Of a DNA stretch of 64,000 nucleotides, positions 36,201 to 47,839 are shown in pieces; the stretch's first letter is position 1; each line of letters starts with the position of its first letter. Source of the DNA: Nymphaea colorata (lineage: Eukaryota; Streptophyta; Magnoliopsida; Nymphaeales; Nymphaeaceae); the NCBI RefSeq assembly GCF_008831285.2, contig NC_045139.1, positions 13,932,354 to 13,996,353 on the forward strand, given 5' to 3'. The position numbers and the translations under genes were made by a program. Below the pieces are notes generated by a model, which was not told the DNA's origin, ran no database searches, and saw only the letters and a program-made list of their open reading frames with translations.

Positions 36201-38198
36201 GCATCAATTTTTGGATAAATTATGGCTTGCAATATGACTTACACAAGTAAGAAGAATAAGGAAGTGTTCATGAAGTGTGGAGAGTGTTAATTTAGTAGCT
36301 TCATTGAAGGATTTCATGGTTTTCACCCTGGTTGTAGGAAGTGCTATGTGCACATAGGAACTATGCTTTGCAAGCGAGAAACATGATGCTTCTGAAGTAC
36401 CATATTGCAAAAGGAAGTGAGCTTTCCATATTAAGGAAGCAGGGCTTGTTTTGTATGGCAAGCTAGCTTCCTATGTCATGGATATCAAAATTCCAATACT
36501 GCGAAATGCTCAACTTATTTATACTTTTTATGAAGTCTTTTGCATTTCCAGTTTTATCAAAAGTAACAATTTAATTTACCTTTTACAAAAGGGTTAATTT
36601 AGCAATTACAGAAAAAAAGCATTTTTTTTTCAGTTTTCTGTTTTTCGCCAACTTGCTTTCTTTCCATTTCTAGTTTGCTTCATGTCTTGTTTCTCAATTG
36701 CTTCATATTCCAGTTTGATTCCTGGTCCGCTTCTAGTTTACTCTCCACTTCATATGGCCTAAAATTTTAAGGTCTCTTTCGCTTCTTATGGCTCATGCCT
36801 AAATATTTAGTGGTTTGATACCACTTGCTACTTGAATGGAATCTTCTTGAGATGCATTTGCAATAGAAAATATATAAGAAAGTTTGACTTATCTTGGATT
36901 GATGGAAGTGAAAGAAATGCATACAGATAAGGAGAATCTGTTGTCTCTTTGGATGAGCATGAGCTTCCCGGTTGATAGTGGGTTTTTCTTGATATGGTTG
37001 AGAGAAGAGACAAAGCAAAAGGTTGAGAGAAAGTGCACACACAGAAGAGAGAGAGAGTATATATGTATGATAAAATGATACATATGTTTTGCTCTATATA
37101 TTAACTACCAACAGCATACATATGTAAATTTTGAGCCTCTCTCTTTATAAATTATGTCTTTTCTTTGATTTTGGTAAACGAAAGAAAAACCATGACTAGT
37201 CTGTGTCCTCAAGTTCACTTGCCCAAGTCACTTAGTTGACTGTTGGTCGATCACATACCAAATCACCATATTCTCAATCATTGGATATACAAATCTGACG
37301 TATCTCTGATGATTGAACACTAATGATCTAAGGGTATGCCTTGTATTTTGTAATCCCTTTCTTTTATGTTTGTCCCTGTTTTATAATATTCTGATACTCT
37401 CTGTAGTGATAACTAATAGCTTTTGGTCCCTCTCTGTGTGGTGGGGGCACATTGCTAAGCAACATAAAATATCTATCTATTTTGGTGCTGCATTTAGACA
37501 TTGCTCTAACAATCCTGCATAAGAGAGTGAACCTCAAGGGGTTTAGCAAATGCATGGGAGCTAAAAACAACATTGAGGTTTTTTGCGATATCGATAAGCA
37601 GTGGGGACTCAGCGACTAATTTATAAAGATTGCATGTCTCTTCAATAATAAACCAGAGCTACAAATACGGTAACGTATAATAATTAATCACATGCTTCAT
37701 CACATGATAAATTCTCTTGTGGAGCATAGTTTCACACCTATATTCACAAAATTGCCATTTGGCATACTTTGCTTCTACTAGGACTAAGATGACTCTGGAT
37801 ATCGGTTTACCATAATTGGTTTAGTTATTCTGGTAAATGACTGGTTTGATTGGAATTGCTTGAGAAAGCTTTGTGGTTGGCAGCCAAAGGTTTCAGGTAG
37901 GAGTCAATTTAGTTCATGGTTTCCTTGCTTTGATGTCATAGATTTGCCAGCACAAGATTTTCAATTTCATTATGCAAGTATAACATGTGCATGTGCTCAT
38001 TCTGTGTATTTCCATGCCTGCACACATTTGTACACATTTTTAGAAAGGGAGACAGAGATTTGGTTCTATATAAAGAAATATATTTTATCAAGTTGTTAGC
38101 TCATCTGTTGCTTATTGGCCTTGTAATTTTTCTTTGTTTCTTAAAGCAAATCCCCTTGTGTGCTTTTACATTTTTCACGTGCACCTTTATTTTTTCAG
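33205..38198. other. Long stretch without a recognised gene, upstream of PLATZ
   Basis: Open frames are short and resemble nothing I know. A stretch around 34480-34770 is rich in GTACCC/GGGTAC words at both ends, and 35640-37560 looks like a degenerate LTR element (separate entry). It may be a long PLATZ leader intron. Confidence 0.4.
35640..37560 (+). mobile_element. Possible degenerate Copia-like LTR relic
   Basis: At 35780-35960 the order of words (tttgtaatatactcct, ccatggcatggacata, gagcaatatcttgtctc) resembles the 3' part of a Copia LTR. At about 35995-36010 ttggtacccaaagcc resembles an initiator-Met primer-binding site (family form TTGGTATCAGAGC). A similar but diverged series recurs at about 37330-37500 (ttttataatattctgat, gtgggggcacattgc, acataaaatatctat). 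No gag or pol coding remains, so a TRIM-like or heavily eroded element is more likely than a full one. Confidence 0.25.
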
Positions 38199-38201
38199 TG
38201 G

Positions 38202-38228
38202 ATGAAAAAGCTTGGCATTTTCTTGTGA
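38202..38228 (+). promoter_or_regulatory. Nine-codon upstream ORF before PLATZ
   Basis: An ATG at 38202, four bases after a good acceptor (TTTTTTCAG at 38190-38198), opens a frame (MKKLGIFL) that stops with TGA two bases before the main ATG at 38231. It would be in the mRNA if the acceptor is used. Confidence 0.45.
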
Positions 38229-38230
38229 AA

Positions 38231-39615
38231 ATGGAATATGCTTTTCCTCTGTCAAGCAGTGACCTTACGTGGTTGGAGAAGCTTTTGAGAACAGAATTCT
38301 TTGTTGACTGCTCTGTTCATGGCCTACTGAAGAAGAATCTGTTCTGCATCCACTGTGGTACTTCTCTGTGCCATCAATGTGCTCTGAAGCATTGTTCACA
38401 TCCCCACCTTCAGGTTGCTATTCTTCATTTCCTATTCTTTTTCTTTCTTTCTGAAGTGGAAAAAAGTCACTCCAAAGAGTTCAAACTACATATTTGTTTG
38501 TCCAAAAATGTGTAAATGCACAAAAGTTTCTGTAAATGAGTCATATTTGATTGAATTATGATTTCAACACAATATTCGGATCATGGGAGGCCCTGAGGAT
38601 ATGAGTTCATTTTAAGTTTCTTTCTTTCATTTTCATATTTTGTTTTTTGCATCAATGTGTAAGCAATACATTGGTTTCCTCCTTGCCATTGCTGGAGCTT
38701 CAGCTGGCCAGTTAATGATGGTGTATGTTAGATCTGGACCTTTAGACGAGTTGGTATTAATTTCTGAGGAGCAGTAGTCAATTCTCTTTGTGAAATTTCT
38801 CATTTGTTTGTGTTAGTGGGTTCATTTGATGTGAATTTGGTGTTAGTGGAGGCTTGACCTACTTTTCAAGGTAAGAGGGTAAACTTTTTGGTCCAGTAGT
38901 GTACTTATGAAGATTTGGCTAATAGAAACATATTTCTTGACCTAATTGCTGATTTGTTAGATGAATCAGTCTAAAATCAACTAATTTTTTGTTAGATTTT
39001 GAGGTTTAAGACTTTAAGTGATTGAATGACGGCTATGTCACCTGGTCCACTAGAAAACTCGGGCTGGTTATATCAGGCTGGTGATTATTCAGTTAGCGAG
39101 ATAATATTGTGGAGACCATGGTCCAGAACTGATCCTTAATTTTGTGGATTCAATCAATAACAGGCAGTTCCACTGGGCAATGACATTATCAAACGCTTTC
39201 TTAAATATGTTTTAGAGTTTTATGTACTAAGGCTAGAATCAATCAACATCATGGGATTTATGAAGAATGGGGGGATCGAAGTATTTTGTGTAACTTTGTT
39301 CACAACCCCAGTATTAAACTGTCACCATATGAATATTAATTTGAGTTTGCTTGTCCAGTGGCTCCTTATTGGGCTAGTCAGGCAAGGTTATGTGACTTTA
39401 ATTAGCTATTCCAATCATCATATGATTCTGGAAAAGTAATCATATGTTGCTGCAGATATTATTAACAATACCTTTGCTTACTCTAATTTTCAGATACGAA
39501 GGTACTTATACCATGATGTTGTCCGTCTTGAGGATCTGAAGAGCTTGGTTGACTGTTCCCATGTGCAGGTCTCTCGCACTTGCTTCTGTTGTGTGCTTTT
39601 GTAGATTCATACAAG

Positions 39616-39696
<81 letters not shown>

Positions 39697-42600
39697 CTGG
39701 AAAGCTCCATATTGAGTTGATGAGGCATAACTTAAGTTTTCTATGGGATATGGAGATTGTATTTGGGCAGTTTGTTTCATGGAAGAAAAGAAAAACTCAA
39801 GGGTAGGCTTTTCAATTAGAGTATCTGATGCATTCAAGTGTGTAAAATATAGGTATATATGTACATACGCATGCATATGTATATGTAATTTGGTTGATCT
39901 TGGGTCCTGTACATTTGGTATTGGTAGTTGTGATTGGCCACATTTTCAAAAGTCTGTTGGTCAAATCGGATCCTTTGTGCACACTCATCATAGTCTGTTT
40001 GGGAGGAATAAATACTTGGGTTATGTTTTTCTTTACAAAGATGTAAGGTCTTTCAAAACTTGAAATTTGATAACCCAGGGGGTTGAGCCATTGATTTTTG
40101 AAATTCATTAAATGCCTATCTTTGAGGTTTGTCACATGGGTGCACCTAAACTGCTGCTGTACCTGTCTCAATGCTGGTGCTGGTGCAGGTACTATCCGAC
40201 GTGGCATGTCCAGTGTGGTAAGCCAAATGGGGCCAAAACTAACTATTTTAAATGTGCACTTGACAAACTATCCTAATGCAAAAAGTTTATAATGACTTAA
40301 ATGTAAAATATAGATAAATAGGACTGTTAAGCAGTTAGTTAAGCGTATAACAGATTATAAATATATATTTATAATATATACTTTACCTGCACTGGCGCCT
40401 AAATTTTTTTTGAAACATGCTGCATCAGCATCAGCACCCGCACCTATGTGATGTGATGTAGGCTATGCGGTATAGCCAGACCATAGAATAGTGGGTTGCT
40501 ACTAAGCAAATGAGTTAGACCACATCCATCTGGTCGAATTCCAAAAGAGAATGTGAACAAGTTGAAGAAATCTCAAAGAAAATGACCCATGTGCTCCTAC
40601 CTATGACACACATGTACATGGTTTGGGAGTGGCATTTTCAGAAAAACAGGTATGGGTGTGGTGTGGGTGTATACGTAGATATATGCATACATGCAGACAG
40701 ACACACATGCATGCATGCCATGTTCCATAGTTTCAAAAAACCAGCTTTCACAAGCACAAGAAAACATGTTCAGAAGGTATATGTTTAAAACATGTGGAAG
40801 CATAGTTTCCAATTTTGCTAGTTTTTGTTGACTAGGTTTAAGTTTTGTGGTACTATCATTTTTTTTGGTAATGTAGTCTATGAATGCTAAAATTGGTTCT
40901 AATTCTAACTCATTCTAGATTATTCTCACCTCTATCATCACGAGTGGAGTAACATATAATTGGGCTTTCTGAAAAATATAGAAGGTTGAAGAGAATAATC
41001 TTCAGCTTAATTTTTTGCCTAGCTCCCCTTCTAATTTTTTTTTTTTCAAATTTGTTTATTTGGTGATGCATAAGCCGTGTGCCTGAAATCTTGCCCTTTA
41101 TTTTACCTCCTGCTTCTTTCAGAGATATATTGTTAATGGTTCCCAGGCCGTGTTTCTTAACCATCAAGGCAGAACGGGGCAGCGGCGAGGTATAGAAAAT
41201 TGTTGTCAGTCATGCAATAAGATTCTGCAACAATCTTATCAATATTGTAGCATAGCTTGTAAGGTTGAGTTTCTTCTCATTCTTCTTTCTTTGAATTTCT
41301 CTTAAGTACATGTCTTCTGGAGATTTTATATTTCTTCTCAACCCCTCCTTCCTCCTCCTCTCATTGACTTTTACATAATCATCAACGAATCAAAATATGG
41401 CAGGTGGGAGGCACTATAGTATCATCTGGTATAATTATGGAGATCACACAATAACAGGAAATAGAGTATTTGTCAAAAATTGCCATCGCAGATTTCCCTT
41501 AAACATTTGAAGGAATATAAATTTTATTATAATGTGTTGGCATGTACTAATTGCGGAATCTCAACTAATTGTCTCTTTAATATGTTATGGTTACATAAGT
41601 TTCTGTCTAGACAGCTAATAAGCTGTAAAAATGGAAAGTATTTTGTAACCAAATATTATTATCAAATATGGTAAAAAATATAATTTATAGATGGCAGATG
41701 TTATCGTGCTTTTTCCTGCTCAATTATGCAAAAGGTGTCAAATTTCAGCAGCGGCATAAAGGTACAATTAAAAATATATTGTTGCATGGTGCAAAAACAT
41801 ACCTTCCTCATTTTCTTCACCTAATTGATGGCTATTAAGTTATTAGCTGCCATTCTTTTCTATGTCATGGCTGTATTTAAGAACATTATCTGAGTGAAGC
41901 TGCTTAAAAAATATAAACCCCCTGAGTTCGTTTTTCATGATAATTTTATGTTATTTGTTTCTAAAACAAGCAGAATCGTTCTATCTAGTGATTTGGATGT
42001 TTCTATTGGCTTCCAACTGAAAGACCTTCCCTTGTTGCCAGTCTTGTTATTCTTGCATAGGCTACTTGTTTTGTGAAACGTGTGCTCAACTTTTACCAAT
42101 CAATTTTGGTTGTCTCACTTTAACACATAGTGGCTTTTTCAGTTAGACAGCTTCCCTTCTTTGCTAGTCTCTTCTTCTTCCATATTCTGCATCTTTTACA
42201 TAGTTTCCCTTGGTCAACTTCTGACGTTATTTACATGCTATTCCAACTACTGATTTTTATGGTTTTTGTTTTTTAAAATTGGCTTACCTTTGCATTTACT
42301 TTTGCTTGTACAATAGGCTCTTTAGTCTTTAGATATAAACAGTCTCGGAGTCTGATCAATCTTCGGTGAAGTATTAGACTATTAGTTGCTTCATCTATTC
42401 ACCTCATCTACTCTGTTGTTCAAATGTTATTGCCTATAACTTGCTGCCATATTTATTGGTAAGAAAAAACCCACTGAATCAGCGATAAGCAAAATTATGC
42501 CTCGTTGATATTTTATCCATATGATTTTTCTTTAGTCACAGTCTTTTTCATTAGTCAACCTATTGCTCATGAATTCCAAGTATTATCGGAAGGAAAGGCT

Positions 42601-43092
42601 GCTCTGACAAATTTGACGTGAGACCAACATTCTTGCTTTTTTTTTTTTACCAATGCAACTTAAGGTGTCTATTTGTCAATTGCTATAAGTCGGCTGTTGT
42701 ACGTTCAATTGTCAGTAGGTAGATGCATTTGTTGGTCATCTGGCCATCTTGTCTATGCTTTCTTCAAATGCTTTTTATACAAAAAGTATTTATATACATT
42801 TCATATAGTCGCTAGTGGAAAGAAGCCTGCAAGGATGAAATTTGGCAACTTCTCTTGTTCTGAGATTTCTAACCATTTGACTGATCCGTTAATTACCGTC
42901 CACCAGGCAGAGGCTGTTCCAGAGCAATTGGTTCAGCAAGCACCAGGCATTTACTTGCAAAATGATTCATCTTCAATCGCTAGCTCAAAAGTAACAGAAG
43001 TATCTGACGATGGTGATACATGTTCTCATGGATTGCAGAAGTCTACTTTGGGGAGGAAAAAGGGCATCCCCAAGCGATCGCCTATGTTTTAG
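38231..43092 (+). CDS. PLATZ zinc-binding transcription factor
   Basis: PLATZ proteins are plant-specific nuclear regulators that bind AT-rich DNA through two zinc regions. Five coding exons are proposed: 38231-38413, 39494-39568, 41123-41263, 41404-41428 and 42809-43092, giving 235 residues, a normal length. First zinc region, about 29-57: CSVHGLLKKNLFCIHC then CHQC and CSHPH. The conserved tract IRRYLYHDVVRLEDLKSLVD follows, then the second region at about 113-133 (CQSCNKILQQSYQYCSIACK). The C-terminus GRKKGIPKRSPMF matches the basic KGIP.R.P.F ending of the family. Exon 4 is a 25-nt microexon; it is needed because exon 3 ends in phase 0 while the conserved frame of exon 5 needs one preceding base. 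The spacing between the first His and the next Cys is 8 residues, where I recall 11 in typical members. The upstream frame lacks another suitable ATG, so I start at MEYAFPLSS; a further 5' coding exon cannot be excluded. Confidence 0.88.
39619..39692. repeat. (AT)37 microsatellite in PLATZ intron 2
   Basis: An uninterrupted AT run of about 74 bp, starting about 50 bp after the exon 2 donor. It also generates spurious Ile/Tyr-repeat frames on both strands. Confidence 0.97.
40135..40450. mobile_element. Possible small inverted-repeat element in PLATZ intron 3
   Basis: The left side has CACATGGGTGCACC and then TGCTGGTGCTGGTGCAGGTA (40170-40191). The right side, read in reverse, has CACATAGGTGCGGGTGCTGA followed by TGCTGATGCAGCATG. 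Paired GTGCTGGTGC-type subterminal words around an AT-rich core suggest a non-autonomous DNA transposon. I found no exact target duplication. Confidence 0.3.
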
Positions 43093-45085
43093 ATCTTGTA
43101 GGATTTTAATTTGATCGGGCAAGCTGCAATAGGTGTACATCCCAGCAATCATGATGCTATCCATGAGATGGTATGACAATCATTTATTGGGAGAATTTCC
43201 CACTGAAAATGAGGCGCTACTTTGTAGATTGTATGAAGATCTTCACCAACTGGCATATGCCGTAAATTAAGATTCTTCTTTCTTCTCATATTCACGGTCT
43301 GGAATTCTGAGATTTAAGCCAAAATTTATAATCTTTGTCTGATCGCACATTTAGAAGTTTAGTAGGTAGCTCAGTGTGTATGATATGCATACAGAAGGTG
43401 CGCTCATAAGGTTATTGCATTTTCTGACTAAAAAATCGTGGCAGGTTTTTGGATAATAAGGTTTCAGTTTTGTTCTTTCTGCATATATTTGTGACTTTTT
43501 GTTCATCTTCGTCACATTGGATGAGTGATGACCAAGTCCTCTTGCCATATGGATGATTTCTTTGTAAATGGTCTCCTTATAGTCCTCTACCGTGTGGTTC
43601 GCCCGGCTAAGATTCTATTATTTCCCACTAAATATACTCATTGTCGGGAGCTTGGACCTTTTTTGTTGTAAAAAAAACAAAAAAAAAAGTAAATTTTTAT
43701 GGCGGCATAATTTAAGAAAGTTCAACTGCATTGATTCTTTTATAAACCTAGGAAGGAGAAACGAATGGTGCGCACTATAATGATACCTTTTATATTCATT
43801 ACGCTATAAGGAAAGTACATAAAAGGGCGCCCAACAAATGAACGATTATTACTGCCTAAGTTTGAACATCATAGATATATGGGAGATCAAAATTTCAAGT
43901 TAATTTTCAAAAGGTTGCCTTTCCACAAAATGTTAAAATGGAGAGGTAATCATAAAATTGGACCTTTAATCAACATTGTTTCTGAAAAAGAAAAATGTTC
44001 TCATGCCACGCAGCTATTTTTACTTGTCCATTTTAATGTTTGAAAACCGTTGAGAAGCGGCTATGTGGGAATTATCTTGAAAAGTTGGGCGCCTGTTTGA
44101 TCAAATTCAAAAGTTAAACAGCCATTTCTTGATCATTCTTTTTTTGGCAGCTTTTGTAAGAGAAAGTGGTAGAAGTGGTTAGTACCATTTTGAGTGATCA
44201 ACCGTTTGGTATCTCCAAGACATGAACATCATGAGAAATTTGTTGAGGTTACGTGAAATAATATTTAAAAAAAAATACTGATAAGACATATCGCGATATT
44301 TAATAAGTCTCTGGGTCTGCACTTTGTCGTACCTAAATCATGAAATTAATCAAAACTGGCTACAAATTTGTCAAAATCATAGCTGAAATTAGGGAGTATT
44401 TTTATACGAACTTGACTAGGTTTAAAATAAATAATCTCCGTTCTTCGCTATAAACTTCTAAACGTATGCTTTTCGAAAATCTGAAAGTATGCCGATTAAT
44501 AAATAAATAAATGAGTGAATAAATCATTTAAATAAATAAAAAAATTAAATATTTATATAGAAAATCTTAAAGTATGTCTAAACGAGAAACATGACATATG
44601 GAATGAAATAAAAAGATTTTCCCAGACAGCTAAAACAGGCTGGCACTCTCGGGACAAGTATTTACTAGAATTTCCGTAAATCTTTTCAAAATTTGAATTA
44701 CTTACTATGTTTATTTTATATGTTTTTTAATGCAGGGCTGCATTTAGGCGGAGGTTGCAAAGACTTTCAAATCTTGAACTTCTTGTTGCCTGTACGTTGA
44801 GAACAAGTAGGAGGCAGAGGTTTCCTCTCTCGTTTCAGGAATAAAATAGTCCTCGACAAATTTGATGGTCAATTCCGAGTTTGAGGAGCCATAAAATAAA
44901 ATGCCAATTGTGAAATTTAGAGGTTTTACTTTTTACCGGGCAAATTTAGAGATCCGATCCATTCAAAGATCTGTTACATAAACCTGAGCATAGTGCTGCA
45001 CTGCATATCCTTGCGCGATTCCCATTTTGCCCTAAACCCCCGCGCCTTCTCTCTCTCTCATTCTCCTCCTCCTCCTCCTCCTCCC
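43093..45085. other. Intergenic region between PLATZ and OBERON-like genes
   Basis: The PLATZ 3' UTR comes first; the rest is AT-rich with no recognised feature. The last ~60 bp before 45086 form a CT-rich leader including a (CTC)n run at 45064-45084. Confidence 0.5.
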
Positions 45086-47839
45086 ATGGTGGATCCTGAA
45101 TGCAGAAACCCTGACGGAGCCCTAAGTCCGAGGCAGAAGGTCTGCCGGGCGGGCAACGCCTCGTGTTCCGCCCGCTCTTTTCCGCCGACGGTAGACTGCG
45201 ATGTCTGTTGTGCCGAGCCGTCCTTCTGTCGTGATTGTTGTTGCATTCTCTGCGGGTCTCCTGTAGATTTCTCGCTCGGCAGCTCCTGTTTCATCCGGTG
45301 CGAAGCGCGGTCGCTAGGCGGTGGTGCCGCCGGACCGGTGTGTGGTCACGTATCGCACGTCCGCTGCACAATCGCCTCGCGCCTTGGAGGCTCCGTGGAG
45401 TCCGTCGGCGTTGACGTCGGATACTACTGCAGGCGTTGTGATCAGAGGACCGATCTTGTCGCGCACGTCTATAACATGCTCCGTTCGTGTCAGGTTTCTG
45501 GATCGAGCGATGGCGTTGAAGAGTGTCTTGGTTTGTGCTTGGGCCTCCTCCAAGGGGCCAAGTGGTTTGGTGCTATGGCTTGGGCTGCTGGCATCCAGTC
45601 GGCTTTGAGGAAGGTAAGATTCTTTCTGTCCGTGGTCGTTTCGTTTATCACGTTGATACTATGATGCTTAATTTTGTGTGTCCATTATCGGATGCAATAT
45701 CCAAGTACATTATTTCCATCAGCGTTACTCTAGAATTTGGCGTTTTAGTACGGGTCTCGTGCTCTTGGTTCTTTCGATCCAAACAAATCAATGCGAACAA
45801 GAGCGGAAGAATGAAGGTTGCTACCGCCAGTGTTAAACGTTGTTACTGTACTCCTACCTGCGCTCCACGTTTCCGTATGAGAAAATAATCAAAATTTGCG
45901 TCACATACTGCATTGCTGTTCTTTCTTGTCTCTGTTCATTTTAATGCCTTGTAAGGTTTAATGCTGTTAGAAGACAGTTGACGACAAATTTCCAAGTGAT
46001 GCGATTCTGTAATATCTCGTTTGATGGGTGTCCTTTACCCTGTTTATGACTTTTGGACTTTTTGAATTGTCATACGGAATTTATGTGGCTCTCTTCTCCG
46101 GTTAAGAATATTTTGTAGTTGCATAAGGTCTGATTTCTATTCTTATGTTTTACCAAGCTTATGTCTTCATCCAACTTTCTGCAACTAACGATGTGCCACG
46201 ATCTCACATCTACCTATTCCTTGGTTGAGTGAAAGCGAGATGGTGGATTCGGTGTGTCCTATCTGTATTATTTTCCTTTTTCCTTGTTTTCTGTTTGTCT
46301 TTGGTTTTGACGGATTTCACAGCCAGCCAATCCCTTTTTAATCTCCCAACATGTTCAGCCGAAAAGTTATAGACTTATTGGGCCAAATGGAAGGCAAACC
46401 TTCAATTGTGAAAACTTGTCTTCTTTTGGACTTAGATTTTGTCTCTTGCCTATGGCTTGTGGGCTAGCTGGATAAAGTTTTCCTCAGGTGGTGTTGGATG
46501 ACCTTATATTTGAATCTGATGGTGCTTATTTGTTTTCCGTGTAAGTATTCAAAAGATGCGAATGAAGCACAACTTCCAAGGCCCTAAAAAGTCAAGTCTT
46601 CAAATGTCGACTCCTAACATGGTGTTTGCATAGGCTGTTGACAAGTATCTCAGAGAAGATTACCATGGTTTGGTATCTATAACCAGAGTAATTTACAATA
46701 GCAGATAACTCGACTGGATGACAAGTGACTTTTTCAGATGACAACTGATGGCTTGCCATTTGGTGGGGTTTGACCATGTCATTTGTTTGTTGCTCTTGTG
46801 TTTTGAAGAATCTTTTGAGAATGTTGTTTATATGCAGTTAGTTTGTTTACCTCTAGAATATACCGCAGTCGTGGAACATAAAAGAATGAGTCCTGTAATG
46901 AGGAATCACAGCAAAAATGACTTTTGTGCATGTATTTTATTTTGTTTTCTACGGGACTCTTGGTTCCTTTTCCAAAGATACATTTTTCTCATTTTTAGGG
47001 TTTGTCAGCTCAAAGAAGGGAGGCCACTTATTGAAGTTTGGGACCTGGAAGACAGATGCAGAACACCTATAGCAGGTTGGTTTTGCTACAAGCAGTTCCG
47101 TTTATGTAATTTACTGTAGCATTTTGGATCTCCTTGTTCATTTATAAGGACTTGAAAGTGCACTCCTTTCTGATGTTGGACACTTCGGTGGAAATATATT
47201 TTTCTGCATCTCCTGACGCTTCTGTTTTAGCACCGTTAGGCTGTATCTTTAATTTTATAAACTTATAAGGAGTTACGTTTGGCATTTTTGTAGTTTATGT
47301 CTGATATAGCCATTTTGCAAGACTTTTACTGATTTTATGGTGCAAACACTTCAGTAGAAAACACTCAACTTGACAGCCAAGAACAGAAGGCGGAACTTCA
47401 AAAGAGCTTTTCAACTTATGAAGAATCAGAAGGCAAGCATTTAAAATCTTCAATGAGTGTACTTAGTGCATTTGATGTTTCTAAACTTCATAGTGTTAGA
47501 ATTTTGATACAATGGTGTATGCAGAAATTACTTATGGGGATGCCCAAACGGTAGCCATCTTATTAATAGCCATTGTTGATCTTTTCCTTCTTTGATTCTT
47601 TTTGTGGATGGGAAATAGGTAAAGTGAAGCCTGATGCTGAGGAGAGCTGTGCGTCACCTAAGAAGCCAAAGAGGAAGATTCAACATGTACTTGAAAAGAA
47701 GCGCATTAAAACTCGACATGGTTCCCGTAACAGATATTTGGTACAGATGCAGGATCCACCTGGATCAGACAGCACACGGATTTCGGAAGCTAAATTGAAG
47801 AAAATTAAAGCAGACGTTTCAAATGACCAAATACACTGA
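45086..47839 (+). CDS. OBERON-like PHD-type protein (compact form)
   Basis: OBERON proteins are nuclear PHD proteins needed for meristem and root initiation in Arabidopsis. Exons 45086-45613, 47009-47075, 47355-47432 and 47619-47839 give 297 residues. The Cys/His core spans about residues 38-135: CDVCCAEPSFCRDCCCILC, then FIRCEA, CGHVSHVRCTIASRLGGSVE and YYCRRCDQRTDLVAHVYNML. This follows the family order of two Cys clusters, CGHxxHxxC and YYCRRCDxxTDLVxHV. Exon 2 continues the helical segment (LKEGRPLIEVWDLED). The C-terminus is basic (KKPKRKIQHVLEKKRIKTRH), a probable nuclear signal. The protein is far shorter than OBE1/OBE2 (over 500 residues) because it lacks their long N-terminal and coiled-coil parts. 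Exon 3 must end in phase 1: either at AAG/GCAAGC (GC donor, 47433) or at a weak GT site (A/GTGTAC) about 28 bp downstream. I prefer the GC donor. The start lies in a good context (CCCATGGTG). Confidence 0.85.

Noticed and set aside
39483-39876. Ile/Tyr-repeat proteins on both strands
   Set aside because: They come entirely from the (AT)37 microsatellite.
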